Assembly: GCA_020050835.1 (NCBI GenBank)
Contig: JAGVKB010000113.1
Span: forward strand, 1-64,000
Origin: Candidatus Obscuribacterales bacterium
GTDB taxonomy: Bacteria; Cyanobacteriota; Vampirovibrionia; Obscuribacterales; Obscuribacteraceae
Length of the DNA stretch: 64,000 nucleotides
Direction of reading: 5' to 3'
Below the pieces are notes generated by a model that was given only the letters and a program-made list of their open reading frames with translations, had not been told where the DNA came from and did not search any database. Every line of letters begins with the position of its first letter. The stretch's first letter is position 1. A program made the translations under genes and the position numbers. Shown one piece after another: positions 34,323 through 43,574 of this stretch.

Positions 34323-35135
34323 ATGGTGGCCTCTGGCAATTGGCGAATCGTCGGTTTCTCCGAACATGATGCTGCTGCCAACATGGCGGTGGACGAGGCA
34401 ATACTAGAATCTCATTTACAGAAGATGGTGCCGCCTACGCTCAGAATTTACCGATTCAATCCTCCTGCCATGTCGGTCGGGCGTAATCAACACGTGCCAC
34501 CGGAGGTGGTGGCACGTGTGCTCGCGAAAGGCTTCGATATCGTGCGCAGACCGACCGGCGGGCGCGCCGTCTTACATGCAGGAGAGTTGACATACTCATT
34601 TGTGGCTTCGTCGGATGACGGCATCCTGGGCACGAGCGTCGATCAAGCGTACAGGCAAATTTGCCGGGGACTGCAATGCGCCCTCGAGAGCGTCGGTGTC
34701 AATCTGCAACTCGGAAATGCGCACGCTCCCTATCGACAATTGCAAGACTGTTTCCACGCCACGACCGGCAGTGACCTGCATGTAAACGGAGTGAAAATGA
34801 TCGGCAGCGCTCAGCTCAGGCGTCGCGGTGTCGTGTTGCAACACGGTAGCATTCTGCTCGATCAAAGACCCGACTTGATGCCTGAGTTGCTGGGTCTAGG
34901 TGGTGCCGAGGCCGGCGGTCATCGGGCCAATCTCTTTGAGATTTGCGGCAGAACGTTTGAAACTTTGGAGTTGCAGGAAGCTCTCAAGCACGGTTTTGAG
35001 AAGGCGTTTACGGCACGATTCGAGCAGTCCGAACTGAGCGCTTACGAGCGCAGGTTGACGGAGCAGCTTTTACCTTCCTACCGGCAGTTTGACGTCCACG
35101 CCGGCCATCATCGCGGGACAGCTATCTCTGTATAG
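34323..35135 (+). CDS. Lipoate-protein ligase/octanoyltransferase family (LipM-like)
   Basis: A 270-residue BPL/LplA-fold protein. It has MAVDEAIL, LRIYRFNPPAMSVGRNQ, VRRPTGGRAVLHAGELTYSF, and DCFHATTGSDLHVNGVKMIGSAQLRRRGVVLQHGSILLD. A Cys in the DCF position is typical of the LipM octanoyltransferases, which move octanoate from acyl carrier protein to GcvH or E2 proteins. A lipoate ligase role is not excluded. A gcvPA gene at the window's end makes a link to glycine cleavage plausible. The 3' end overlaps the convergent EEP gene by 28 bases. Confidence 0.87.
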   Translation: MVASGNWRIVGFSEHDAAANMAVDEAILESHLQKMVPPTLRIYRFNPPAMSVGRNQHVPPEVVARVLAKGFDIVRRPTGGRAVLHAGELTYSFVASSDDGILGTSVDQAYRQICRGLQCALESVGVNLQLGNAHAPYRQLQDCFHATTGSDLHVNGVKMIGSAQLRRRGVVLQHGSILLDQRPDLMPELLGLGGAEAGGHRANLFEICGRTFETLELQEALKHGFEKAFTARFEQSELSAYERRLTEQLLPSYRQFDVHAGHHRGTAISV

Positions 35136-36103
35136 ATCGGGAAATGGTCCGAGCCCAGTTGTGGTCCGCGTATGTGTTTGAGCACAGTCAATCTTTCACT
35201 TACCAGGCAATGGTCGATCGGTATCTGTATGAGCGGCAGTGTGGTAGGCCAGCTCGAAATAATGCCAAGTCCGAGTCCGCAGTCCTTGAGCGCGGTCGAA
35301 TCAGTTAGCTTTGGCATTAGATAACACCATGGTGTGGTGTTCAGATCCCCCACTAAAATGACATCCCCCTGGATCGCTGCTCGTGCCTGAGCAATCTTCT
35401 CGATCTGCAAGCTTTGTAAAGCAAAGGTCTGTTCGGTCAAAGCGTTCAAAAGATGTGTGTGAATCAATGTGAGCGAGCCGCTCGCCAGCTTAACTCGACA
35501 GATTGACGATGGACAGTTCGGAGTACTGGTACCAAATCCTTCCGGGAAGTCCAGTGTGTTAAGTCCGGAAAGTGGAAATCTACTAAACAGTACCAGTCCG
35601 AAGTTATCCCAACGCGGAATTGCCTGCATGTACGGGTAGTCGGCAAGAGATTTGCTTAGAACCGAACAACATTCCGGAGTCGCTTCCTCAACAGCGACCA
35701 GATCCGGATTGATCTCTCTGACATAATTCACGAGCGCTCGATAGTTCTTGTTTCTCGAGTTGATGTTGTATTGCAGCAATCGCAGGACTGAGCGCTGGGT
35801 CGGCCCGGTGGACTGGCCGCCAGTTTGCGGAAGATAATAAGGTGCTATCTGGGTTAGATTGATGATGCTGAATAACGCTGCCAATCCGGCCGGCTTCCAG
35901 GCTTTGGCTGAAAGCAGAGTTGCAAGGGCCAGTAACTGAGCGAGCAGATATTGCAGACGAAAATGACAAGGCAGGCTCCACAGCCAGCCAAGCTTGTCGC
36001 AGAAGCACAGGAGCGTCAAGAGGCAGGAGATGTATAAGGCAATTTCAATCAACGAAATCGAGACATTGGATATGCCCCGAAGTTGCCTGCGATAGTCGAG
36101 CAT
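35108..36103 (-). CDS. Membrane-anchored endonuclease/exonuclease/phosphatase (EEP) family protein
   Basis: A 331-residue protein. Two to three hydrophobic segments (about 15-95) anchor it, and an EEP domain follows: LLQYNINSRN, PDLVAVEEATPE with the metal-binding Glu, RFPLSGLNTLD, LVGDLNTTPW, and the closing LGSDHFPIYTEIA. Membrane-bound EEP proteins of this type are hydrolases of unknown target (phospholipids, nucleotides or DNA). It overlaps the upstream gene's stop by one base, so it probably ends an operon with the two genes at 36103-37033. Confidence 0.88.
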   Translation of the reverse strand: MLDYRRQLRGISNVSISLIEIALYISCLLTLLCFCDKLGWLWSLPCHFRLQYLLAQLLALATLLSAKAWKPAGLAALFSIINLTQIAPYYLPQTGGQSTGPTQRSVLRLLQYNINSRNKNYRALVNYVREINPDLVAVEEATPECCSVLSKSLADYPYMQAIPRWDNFGLVLFSRFPLSGLNTLDFPEGFGTSTPNCPSSICRVKLASGSLTLIHTHLLNALTEQTFALQSLQIEKIAQARAAIQGDVILVGDLNTTPWCYLMPKLTDSTALKDCGLGLGIISSWPTTLPLIQIPIDHCLVSERLTVLKHIRGPQLGSDHFPIYTEIAVPR

Positions 36104-36648
36104 TACTCCAGCGTCTTCTTGTTGGCTGAAGCGAGCGATTCCTCCCGTTCTCGAACCTTATCTTTGTCCTTTTCCTTGCGGTGTTTCTCGATTCCTTTAG
36201 CGATTCGCATGAGCGCTCGGCACTGAGCCTTGGCTTCGCCTTGCTCAAGCTGGTCGGCGTTGTGGTGCCAGAGCAGGCTCCACTCTTCCAAGCATCTGGA
36301 CAGCAAAGCTTCGTCGACCGTCTTTTTTGAGTAGAGGATTTTAGTGATGCAGCGCGCGTACATCATGTGCGTTTCCGGGCTGCCTGGGTCGAGCATGACA
36401 GCCTTGCCGAGTTTCGCCTTGGCCTCTTCCAGCTTGCCGTCGGCCATGAGCTGGTCGCCTTCGAAACGAAGCTCGGAAGCCTCGGTCATCCTGCCCGAGA
36501 ATCCGCTTCCGTAATAAGCAGCGTTCGGCTTCTCCTTCGAGTAATCTCGCTCACCATTGTGAATATTCGGCGAGATCGGATCGGACAATGCAGCGCTGCC
36601 GATCAGGAGTGATACCAGCGATGGTATTACTTTACGCTTGTTGATCAT
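36103..36648 (-). CDS. Secreted TPR-like protein
   Basis: About 181 residues from the ATG at 36648. A signal peptide (MINKRKVIPSLVSLLIGSAALS) is followed by a helical domain with a TPR-like pair (ELRFEGDQLMADGKLEEAKA, DPGSPETHMMYARCITKIL), and a highly charged C-terminal helix (KGIEKHRKEKDKDKVREREE). Its start lies inside the end of the upstream coiled-coil gene (17-base overlap). Unknown role. Confidence 0.7.
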   Translation of the reverse strand: MINKRKVIPSLVSLLIGSAALSDPISPNIHNGERDYSKEKPNAAYYGSGFSGRMTEASELRFEGDQLMADGKLEEAKAKLGKAVMLDPGSPETHMMYARCITKILYSKKTVDEALLSRCLEEWSLLWHHNADQLEQGEAKAQCRALMRIAKGIEKHRKEKDKDKVREREESLASANKKTLE

Positions 36649-37033
36649 CTTGCGGCTTTCCCTCGGCTGCTGTGGAGTCGGCTGGTTCCGTGACTTCCTT
36701 GACTTCTGTCGCATCCGTTATATCGGGCGAACTGGGCATGGTTTGGAGCTCGTGTATCTCGTCTTCGATTTCGCGGATGCGCTCCTCGATGCGCTGGATC
36801 ATCGTGAATTCATTGCGGATACGCTCGAGCAAACCGTCCAAGCCTTTCGTTTCCGAAAAAAGCTGGTAGGTCTTTTCACCGACATTCTGCAAAAGTCGCG
36901 TCTTCTCCCCGTTTTGAGTCATGATGTCCATCTTAAGCTTGGTGACTCTGGCTGCACGGCTCGCTTGATCGACAGCATGCTTGGTGGATGATTTGAACTT
37001 ATTGATAATGTTGTCAAAGGATGGGGGAGTCAT
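36632..37033 (-). CDS. Small coiled-coil protein of unknown function
   Basis: A 133-residue cytoplasmic protein. Residues about 15-100 are helical and charged with a coiled-coil pattern (LLERIRNEFTMIQRIEERIR); the last about 35 residues are acidic, Thr/Pro/Glu-rich and probably disordered. AAGG stands very near the ATG. A TATAAT (37065-37060) inside a 13-base palindrome (37056-37068, GCTTATTATAAGC) lies just upstream and may be the -10 box and an operator, though no good -35 is seen. First gene of a three-gene run. Confidence 0.68.
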   Translation of the reverse strand: MTPPSFDNIINKFKSSTKHAVDQASRAARVTKLKMDIMTQNGEKTRLLQNVGEKTYQLFSETKGLDGLLERIRNEFTMIQRIEERIREIEDEIHELQTMPSSPDITDATEVKEVTEPADSTAAEGKPQDDQQA

Positions 37034-37146
37034 GACCTTAACCTCGATTAGTCTTGCTTATTATAAGCACGGAAGGTTGTTTCGGTGTCGTCAATGAACG
37101 GTCGCCACGAATCTTATTCTTAAATGCAATTGGTAGGACGAGCTGG

Positions 37147-38373
37147 CTAAAGCTCAAATCGATTGTGGATCGATTTGACGGCATCGCGCGCATGCTTGGC
37201 TGGTACGAGAGCGCTCACCTTTATGTCGCCGGTGGCGACCATCTGTACGGGAATGGCTGCGCTGAACAAGCTCTCGAAGATATCTGCTACTACTGCCGGT
37301 CGGGCAGTCAGTCCACGTCCGATTACAGATATCCTGGCGATATCTGTGTCGACAGTTAACTTGGGATGACCGAGCTCTCGGTCGAGCGCTTCGATAATCG
37401 ACTGGACTCGCAAGAGCGATCTCTTCTCTACAGTAAAGGCGAGCTCCTGCGATGGCTCATCCTCTCGAGCCAGCAGCATTACCATGTCCGTCACTATGCC
37501 GAGCTCTTTCAGGCGGGTAAAGAGTCCCGATATCCCCTCGAGTTGAGAGTGACTGCCGTCCACCATCGGGGTGGTCAGGCAGAGCGACGCATGACTCATA
37601 TCGCAAGCGATGCCGCAGATAGTGTACTCCGGAGAGACCAGATGGTGTGTAATGAGCGTTCCGGTGTCATGCGGCTCGAAAGTCGAGCGCACGCGCACGG
37701 CGACCTGAGTGTCCATCGCCAGCTCAACCGAGCGGGCGTTCATAACCTGAGCGCCAGCCGCTGCCAGCTCGAGCATCTCTTCGTAGCTTACGGCCGTCAG
37801 CTTCCTGGCTTCGTGGAGCAAGCGCGGATCTGCGGTATAAACTCCGTTGACGTCCGTATAGATGTCGCAGCGCTCGGCGCTCAGAGCAGAAGCGAGCGCC
37901 ACTGCTGTGGTATCCGAGCCCCCTCTGCCCAGCGTGGTCAACTCGTTGTGATCCGAGACGCCCTGAAAGCCGGCTACAACTGCAATCTCTCCCCGTTTTA
38001 AGCTCGACTCGACCGCGTCGGGTCGAACTTCCTTGATGCGGGCAAAACCGTGCTGGTGCTCCGTAATGATTCCGGCCTGTCCGCCGGTGAACGATCTCGC
38101 TTGCCCGCCCAGCGATTGAATCGCCATGGACATCAAGGCGATTGACTGCTGCTCGCCGGTCGTCAAGAGCATGTCCAGCTCGCGAGGGTCTGGCTGTTGC
38201 GTTACCTGCTCGGCTAACGAGATTAAGTGATCGGTGGTGTGCCCCATCGCCGAGACTACGGTTGCCACCTCATGGCCTTCAGCGACCGCGGCAACAGCGA
38301 TCTCCGCGGCTTTGCGAATACGCTGCACGTCGGCAACTGAGGTTCCACCAAATTTCTGGACAAGTCTGGTCAT
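37147..38373 (-). CDS. lysC: Aspartate kinase
   Basis: A 408-residue aspartokinase. Motifs: [10 protein letters not shown] at the N-terminus, [55 protein letters not shown], and two ACT domains in the C-terminal 150 residues ([21 protein letters not shown] and [20 protein letters not shown]). It phosphorylates aspartate at the entry to lysine, threonine, methionine and diaminopimelate synthesis; the ACT domains bind lysine and/or threonine. A long, possibly structured leader lies upstream (38374-38681). Confidence 0.95.
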   Translation of the reverse strand: MTRLVQKFGGTSVADVQRIRKAAEIAVAAVAEGHEVATVVSAMGHTTDHLISLAEQVTQQPDPRELDMLLTTGEQQSIALMSMAIQSLGGQARSFTGGQAGIITEHQHGFARIKEVRPDAVESSLKRGEIAVVAGFQGVSDHNELTTLGRGGSDTTAVALASALSAERCDIYTDVNGVYTADPRLLHEARKLTAVSYEEMLELAAAGAQVMNARSVELAMDTQVAVRVRSTFEPHDTGTLITHHLVSPEYTICGIACDMSHASLCLTTPMVDGSHSQLEGISGLFTRLKELGIVTDMVMLLAREDEPSQELAFTVEKRSLLRVQSIIEALDRELGHPKLTVDTDIARISVIGRGLTARPAVVADIFESLFSAAIPVQMVATGDIKVSALVPAKHARDAVKSIHNRFEL

Positions 38374-38681
38374 TACACCGGCTGCATATAACTATCCAGT
38401 CTGACTTAGTGAAGACTGATCGACTGGCGACGGAATTGCCATCCAAGGCGAGAGTCCATTCGCGGGGAAGATGCCGATCAACCTGCAGAAGGCACCGCTG
38501 GACCGGCTTGCTGCCCGCTGCTCAGTTGAGCGACTGAATGCCGTCTAAGCTAGATGACACCCGATTCCGCGCAAGCGATGATCATAACTTGATTGAACTT
38601 GGGTGTCGCTCAGACCTGACGGAAAATAATTAAAAGCCTACTAATACGCCCGTTAACATTCAGCAATCCGCAGCGATTATA
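38374..38681 (-). promoter_or_regulatory. Long lysC leader with alternative hairpins
   Basis: A perfect TATAAT (38681-38676, minus) with only a poor -35 predicts a leader of about 295 bases before lysC. In it the segment TGAGCGACACCC (38612-38601) can pair either with GGGTGTC (38562-38556) or with GTCGCTCA (38534-38527); the two helices share three bases and exclude each other. No lysine-riboswitch core could be matched and no U-run terminator was seen. The rest of this roughly 500-base gap holds no gene I can support. Confidence 0.4.
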
Positions 38682-38880
38682 AGCGCTCGCCCGGAGTTTC
38701 GGAAGCGCCGGTCGAGATCGCACGTTGAGGCTGTAAAGCCTTAGCTGCTGGCGGTTTGACTTCCTGATACCGTCGCTACTTAAGTTACTCACTGTTGGGA
38801 CTACTATCGGCTATACTCAATTCCATGAGTCTGTTTTGAGTCTTTGTGGTACTCGAAAAAAGCCGGAGTCGAGAGCGAAT

Positions 38881-39222
38881 ATGGCACGAATAAATGAACG
38901 GCAGAAGCGCCTTTTTGAGGCGATCGCCGATGCCGGAACTGTAAGCTTGGCGATGGGACCGACCGGGATCACCTGTCATATTGTTGACTACTGTTATGTT
39001 ACCGGCACAGACAACGAAGATCGCTTGGATTTTGGCGATGGCACTCACCATATTCATATCGATTGGGACCGAATTAAAAAGGCCACCTACGGCATTCTGG
39101 AAGGCCGGGCGGCGATCAGCTTCAATGACGGCGAGCACCTGCTGTTCAGGCTTTACAAACCGGACGGGGATTACAGCGAACTGGTTCGCCGTCGTTGCGG
39201 AACCTTGAGCATGCAAGATTAG
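38881..39222 (+). CDS. Conserved-looking small alpha/beta protein, unknown function
   Basis: A 113-residue soluble protein from the ATG at 38881. An N-terminal helix (INERQKRLFEAIADAG) is followed by alternating beta strands (GITCHIVDYCYVTG, HIHIDWDRIKKATYGI, AISFNDGEHLLFRLYKPDGD). His, Cys and Asp residues are frequent, but no metal motif is clear. No signal peptide. The frame is open 15 residues upstream. It lies between the lysC leader and the convergent hutU. Confidence 0.65.
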   Translation: MARINERQKRLFEAIADAGTVSLAMGPTGITCHIVDYCYVTGTDNEDRLDFGDGTHHIHIDWDRIKKATYGILEGRAAISFNDGEHLLFRLYKPDGDYSELVRRRCGTLSMQD

Positions 39223-39276
39223 CCGGGTGCTTACGGCGACTGGCAGTCCTTGCCGCGACGGACTCTTTTGGCCACT

Positions 39277-41010
39277 CTAAGTTTCCTGCATCGGCAGCCG
39301 GATTCCAGCTTGGTGCGCGAAGTCCAGAGCTTCCTTGTAACCGGCATCGGCATGGCGAATCACTCCCATACCGGGATCGCTGGTTAAAACCCGCTCCAGG
39401 CGCTTGGTGGCGGATTCGGTGCCATCGGCGACGATTACCTGGCCGGCATGCAACGAATAACCGATGCCGACTCCTCCGCCGTGATGGAGCGAGACCCAAC
39501 TTGCTCCACCGACTGCATTAATCAGGGCGTTGAGATAGACCCAATCGGCGACCGCGTCGGTGCCGTCTAGCATTGCTTCGGTTTCGCGGTTCGGCGATGC
39601 TACCGAGCCGGCGTCGAGATGATCTCGGCCAATCACAATCGGCGCGCTCACCTCTCCGGAAGCTACTAAGCCGTTGATGATTAAGCCCAGCTTCGCTCTG
39701 TCACCGTAGCCGAGCCAGCAAATTCGAGCAGGCAGACCTTGAAACGCCACTTTCTGAGAAGCCATTTCAATCCAGCGGCAGAGAGCTTTGTCATGAGCGA
39801 AACTCTCCAGGATTGCTCGGTCTATTCTTTCGATATCGGCTGGATTGCCTGATAGCGCCGCCCAGCGGAATGGACCCTTTCCTTCGCAAAAAAGCGGACG
39901 AATGAAGGCCGGTACGAATCCGGGGAAATCGAAAGCGTTCTCGACTCCGCCTTCTTTCGCAACCTGTCTTATGTTGTTGCCGTAATCGAAGACAACTGCG
40001 CCTTTCCTTTGGAATTCCAGCATTGCTTTGACGTGAACACTGATCGATTTGACCGCTTCCTTAAGATACCGCTTGGCGTCTGAATTCCTTAAGGCGGTAG
40101 CCTGCTCGAGCGTGTAACCGAGTGGAATATAGCCGGTCAGCGGATCGTGAGCTGAGGTCTGATCGGTCACAGCATCAGGAATCAGCCCCTTTTTCAGTAG
40201 CTCCGGCAGCACGCTTGCCGCGTTGCCCAAAAGGGCGATCGAAAGCGCCTTGCCTTGAGCTTGGGCCTCCTTTGCAAGTGCAATTGCCTGGTCCAGGCTG
40301 TCCGCCTTTATGTCGCAATAGCGAGTCTCCAATCGGCGCTCGATTCTTTGGGGGTCGACTTCGATACAAAGCGCAACTCCCTCATTCATGGTGACGGCCA
40401 GCGGCTGTGCTCCTCCCATTCCGCCCAGCCCGGCAGTGACGACGAGCCGACCTTTCAAGCTACCGCCGAAATGCTTGCGGGCAAGCGCACCAAACGTTTC
40501 ATATGTTCCTTGCAAAATTCCTTGGGTGCCGATGTAAATCCAGGAGCCGGCAGTCATCTGCCCGAACATGATCAGCCCTTTTCGTTCGAGATCCCGGAAG
40601 TGGTCCCAGTTAGCCCAGGCACCGACCAGGTTGGAATTGGCGATCAAGACTCTGGGCGCATCGGCATGAGACTTGAAGATACCGACCGGCTTGCCCGACT
40701 GCACTAACAATGTCTCGTCCGACTCCAGACCGACCAGCGCTTTGACAATCGCTTTGAGGCAATCCCAATTTCGTGCAGCTTTGCCGGTGCCGCCGTAAAC
40801 AACCAGCTCCTGGGGCCGTTCGGCTACAGCCGGGTCCAAGTTATTGAGCAGCATACGAAGCGCCGCTTCTTGAATCCAGCCCTTTGTGTTAAGCGCAGAG
40901 CCGCGCGGAGCGCGGACCGCAATTGCCTTTTCGCTCAGCAGGATGGACTGGATTATCTCGAGTCCGCTTTCGACGGAATCCGACGCTGCTACCCCTGACG
41001 CTCTTGTCAT
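39277..41010 (-). CDS. hutU: Urocanate hydratase
   Basis: A 577-residue HutU. Family segments are in order: [47 protein letters not shown] (NAD-binding), [36 protein letters not shown] and the C-terminal [17 protein letters not shown]. It adds water to urocanate in histidine breakdown. No hutH, hutI or hutF gene is next to it, so the pathway is either scattered or incomplete. Confidence 0.95.
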   Translation of the reverse strand: MTRASGVAASDSVESGLEIIQSILLSEKAIAVRAPRGSALNTKGWIQEAALRMLLNNLDPAVAERPQELVVYGGTGKAARNWDCLKAIVKALVGLESDETLLVQSGKPVGIFKSHADAPRVLIANSNLVGAWANWDHFRDLERKGLIMFGQMTAGSWIYIGTQGILQGTYETFGALARKHFGGSLKGRLVVTAGLGGMGGAQPLAVTMNEGVALCIEVDPQRIERRLETRYCDIKADSLDQAIALAKEAQAQGKALSIALLGNAASVLPELLKKGLIPDAVTDQTSAHDPLTGYIPLGYTLEQATALRNSDAKRYLKEAVKSISVHVKAMLEFQRKGAVVFDYGNNIRQVAKEGGVENAFDFPGFVPAFIRPLFCEGKGPFRWAALSGNPADIERIDRAILESFAHDKALCRWIEMASQKVAFQGLPARICWLGYGDRAKLGLIINGLVASGEVSAPIVIGRDHLDAGSVASPNRETEAMLDGTDAVADWVYLNALINAVGGASWVSLHHGGGVGIGYSLHAGQVIVADGTESATKRLERVLTSDPGMGVIRHADAGYKEALDFAHQAGIRLPMQET

Positions 41011-41098
41011 GTCGCTTTCACTCCGGTTATCAAATCATTACTTCTATCAGTCTTTAGTGTAGACTGGCAGAGGATAATCATATACAGGGGAACGAGAA

Positions 41099-42715
41099 AT
41101 GGTCCAGCAGGTGAATAAGCCTGAGAGTGAAGTCATCAAGCACAGTCTTTCTGACATTCCAATCAAGTCGGTTTACACCGCCAAGGATTTGAAAGATTGG
41201 GAGTATCGAGAAAGGCTGGGTGAGCCAGGTCAGTTCCCTTATACCCGCGGCATTCACCACAATATGTACCGGGGAAAAGTATGGACGATGCGCCAGTTTG
41301 CCGGATTCGGCGGGCCGGAAGAAACGAACGAACGCTTCAAGTACCTTCTGTCTCAGGGTCAAACTGGGTTGTCGACTGCATTCGATCTTCCGACCTTGAT
41401 GGGATACGATTCGGATCATCCAAAGGCCAACGGTGAAGTCGGCGTCTGTGGAGTCGCGATTGACAGCTTGGAAGACGTGGAGATTCTCTATCGAGACCTC
41501 CCACTCGATCAAGTTTCTACCTCGATGACTATCAACGGGCCGGCCGTGATTGTTTATTGTATGTTTCTGGCCAACGCTGAAAAGCAAGGCTTCGATTTAA
41601 AGCAACTCAACGGCACATTGCAGAACGATATTTTCAAGGAATACATTGCTCAGAAGACGTATTTGATTCCGCCCAGACCCGCCTTGAAGCTGATTCAAGA
41701 CATGATTGTTTTTTGTACTTACAACGTGCCGAAATGGAATACGGTCTCTGTCAGCGGATATCATATTCGCGAAGCCGGCGCGACAGCGATTCAAGAATTG
41801 GCATTTACTCTGGCTGATGGCTTTGCTTACGTGGATGCCGGTATTGATGCTGGTTTGAAAGTCGAGCAATTCGTTCCTCGCCTCTCTTTCTTCTTCAATG
41901 CGCATATCGATTTCTTCGAAGAGATAGCGAAGTATCGCGCTGCCAGGCGCATCTGGGCGAAGCGGATGAGGGATTATTATGGAACCACCGACGAGCGCTG
42001 CTTGAAGTTGCGCTTTCATACTCAGACAGCCGGTTGCAGTTTGACTGCTCAACAGCCGGAAAACAATATCGTCCGGACGGCTATTGAAGCGCTGGCAGGC
42101 GTATTGGGCGGCACCCAATCACTTCATACAAATTCGATGGACGAGGTGCTCGGTCTGCCCACTGAGAAGGCTGCGCATATCGCATTGCGTACTCAGCAGA
42201 TTATCGCTTACGAAACAGGAGTTGCCGATGTGGTCGATCCACTAGCCGGCTCGTATTACGTCGAATGGCTTACCGACCAGATGGAAGAGGGGGCCAACGA
42301 GTATTTCCGCAAGATTGAAGAGGTCGGCGGGGTGCTGGCCGGGATTGAAAAAGGATTTTTCATGAAAGAGATAGCCGATGCCGCCTATCAATTTCAGAAG
42401 AAGCTGGATTCGAATGAGCGCATCTTTGTTGGATTGAACGCATTCAAGGAAGAAGCAGCCGGCTCAAAGATTGAAATCTTGAAGATCGGCCCCGAATATC
42501 AACGGCGGCAGACCGAACGCCTGAATAGTCTGCGCGCTCGACGAGATAGCGCCAAGGTCGGGCAGTCGCTGGAGACGTTGAAGGCTGGGCTCAGAGCCGG
42601 TGAAAACAGCTTTCCGCTTATTCTCGAAACAGTCAAGGCTTATGCAACACTTGGTGAGATTTGCGACGCCATGCGCGAAGTTTGGGGAGCATATCGAGAG
42701 ACGGCAGTACTCTAG
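41099..42715 (+). CDS. B12-dependent acyl-CoA mutase large subunit with isobutyryl-CoA mutase-type residues
   Basis: A 538-residue catalytic subunit lacking the C-terminal B12-binding domain, so a separate small subunit must exist. It resembles methylmalonyl-CoA mutase (FPYTRGIHHNMYRGKVWTMRQ, SGYHIREAGATAIQE, FHTQTAGCSLTAQQPENNIVR, GGTQSLHTNSMDE). With a constant offset of 22 to P. shermanii MCM, the substrate residues Tyr89 and Arg207 are Phe67 and Gln185, while catalytic His244 is kept as His222. Phe/Gln is the combination of isobutyryl-CoA mutase (Phe80/Gln198). The enzyme therefore probably interconverts isobutyryl- and n-butyryl-CoA, or a similar non-carboxylated pair. MeaB at 5939-7054 is the likely helper. 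Confidence 0.9.
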   Translation: MVQQVNKPESEVIKHSLSDIPIKSVYTAKDLKDWEYRERLGEPGQFPYTRGIHHNMYRGKVWTMRQFAGFGGPEETNERFKYLLSQGQTGLSTAFDLPTLMGYDSDHPKANGEVGVCGVAIDSLEDVEILYRDLPLDQVSTSMTINGPAVIVYCMFLANAEKQGFDLKQLNGTLQNDIFKEYIAQKTYLIPPRPALKLIQDMIVFCTYNVPKWNTVSVSGYHIREAGATAIQELAFTLADGFAYVDAGIDAGLKVEQFVPRLSFFFNAHIDFFEEIAKYRAARRIWAKRMRDYYGTTDERCLKLRFHTQTAGCSLTAQQPENNIVRTAIEALAGVLGGTQSLHTNSMDEVLGLPTEKAAHIALRTQQIIAYETGVADVVDPLAGSYYVEWLTDQMEEGANEYFRKIEEVGGVLAGIEKGFFMKEIADAAYQFQKKLDSNERIFVGLNAFKEEAAGSKIEILKIGPEYQRRQTERLNSLRARRDSAKVGQSLETLKAGLRAGENSFPLILETVKAYATLGEICDAMREVWGAYRETAVL

Positions 42716-42791
42716 TTTCGCCTCGCTCTAGTCAATTAGACTCAAGTGTCGCAACTGTGAGGTTGCGGTCCCGGATCGGTGGAGAAAGCAG

Positions 42792-43550
42792 ATGAGAGTT
42801 CATAAGTGCGATGTCGTCTTGCTGGCGGGACTGACATTCTTGGTTTGTTTGTGTCCTTTCTCTGTGGCTGCGACTGTCGAGTCGAAGGCCCATGCGGAAA
42901 GAGGAATTGCGCTCTACAAACAGGGTAAGGTCGACGATGCTATCGCCGAGTTTCGCAAGGCAGTTGAGATCGATCCACAAAATGCCGATTATCACAATAA
43001 TCTCAGCTTGGTGCTCCAGAGCAAAGGGCAGAATCAGGATGCCATCAAGGAAGCTCAGTTAGCGGTCAAGTTTCGACCGTCCAGCGCTGCAACCAGAACG
43101 AATCTTGCCGATCTGCTCTATAGCGCAAAGAACTATTTTGAGGCTGAAAAACACTATCGACAGGCCGTCAGATCCGGTGGCAAGAACGCGCAATACCATT
43201 ACAAATTGGGATTGTGTTTGCAGTCGCTGCAGAAACCGGCCGATGCTCAAAAGGAATTCGAAGAAGCCTTGAAGATCCAACCAAAGGACGCCGAAGCGCG
43301 TATCCTTCTGGTCCAGTTGTTGCGCGCCCAGAAACACTCTGATCAGGCCCAGAAGGAGGCGCGGCTGGCTGTTAAGTACGCTGAAAAGAATCCCGATGCA
43401 CATCTTTGCCTGGCTGATTCACTGAAGGACTTGCGACAGGACAAAGAGTCATTGAAGGAATATGAGACTGTTTTGAAGCTGAAGCCGGACTATTCAAATG
43501 CCAGTTACGTGAAGCAATGCATTGATTACTTGAAGGGTCGCAGAATCTAG
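42792..43550 (+). CDS. Secreted TPR protein
   Basis: A 252-residue protein with GGAGAAAG before the ATG. Signal peptide over residues 1-30 (VVLLAGLTFLVCLCPFSVAA). About six TPRs follow (AERGIALYKQGKVDDAIAEFRKA, DPQNADYHNNLSLVLQSKGQN, NAQYHYKLGLCLQSLQKPAD, PDAHLCLADSLKDLRQD). It may be a periplasmic adaptor. A 6-base stem hairpin (42750-42767) separates it from the mutase. The barrel-like gene follows after 24 bases. Confidence 0.85.
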   Translation: MRVHKCDVVLLAGLTFLVCLCPFSVAATVESKAHAERGIALYKQGKVDDAIAEFRKAVEIDPQNADYHNNLSLVLQSKGQNQDAIKEAQLAVKFRPSSAATRTNLADLLYSAKNYFEAEKHYRQAVRSGGKNAQYHYKLGLCLQSLQKPADAQKEFEEALKIQPKDAEARILLVQLLRAQKHSDQAQKEARLAVKYAEKNPDAHLCLADSLKDLRQDKESLKEYETVLKLKPDYSNASYVKQCIDYLKGRRI

Positions 43551-43574
43551 GCCCCCAATTGTCAGAAGCTTGAA

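Noticed and set aside
38374-38640. Lysine riboswitch upstream of lysC
   Set aside because: The position is right, but I could not place the conserved core; only alternative pairings were found, reported as an undefined leader.
41099-42715. Plain methylmalonyl-CoA mutase call
   Set aside because: Two substrate-binding positions differ in the way expected for isobutyryl-CoA mutase, so the usual name would mislead.
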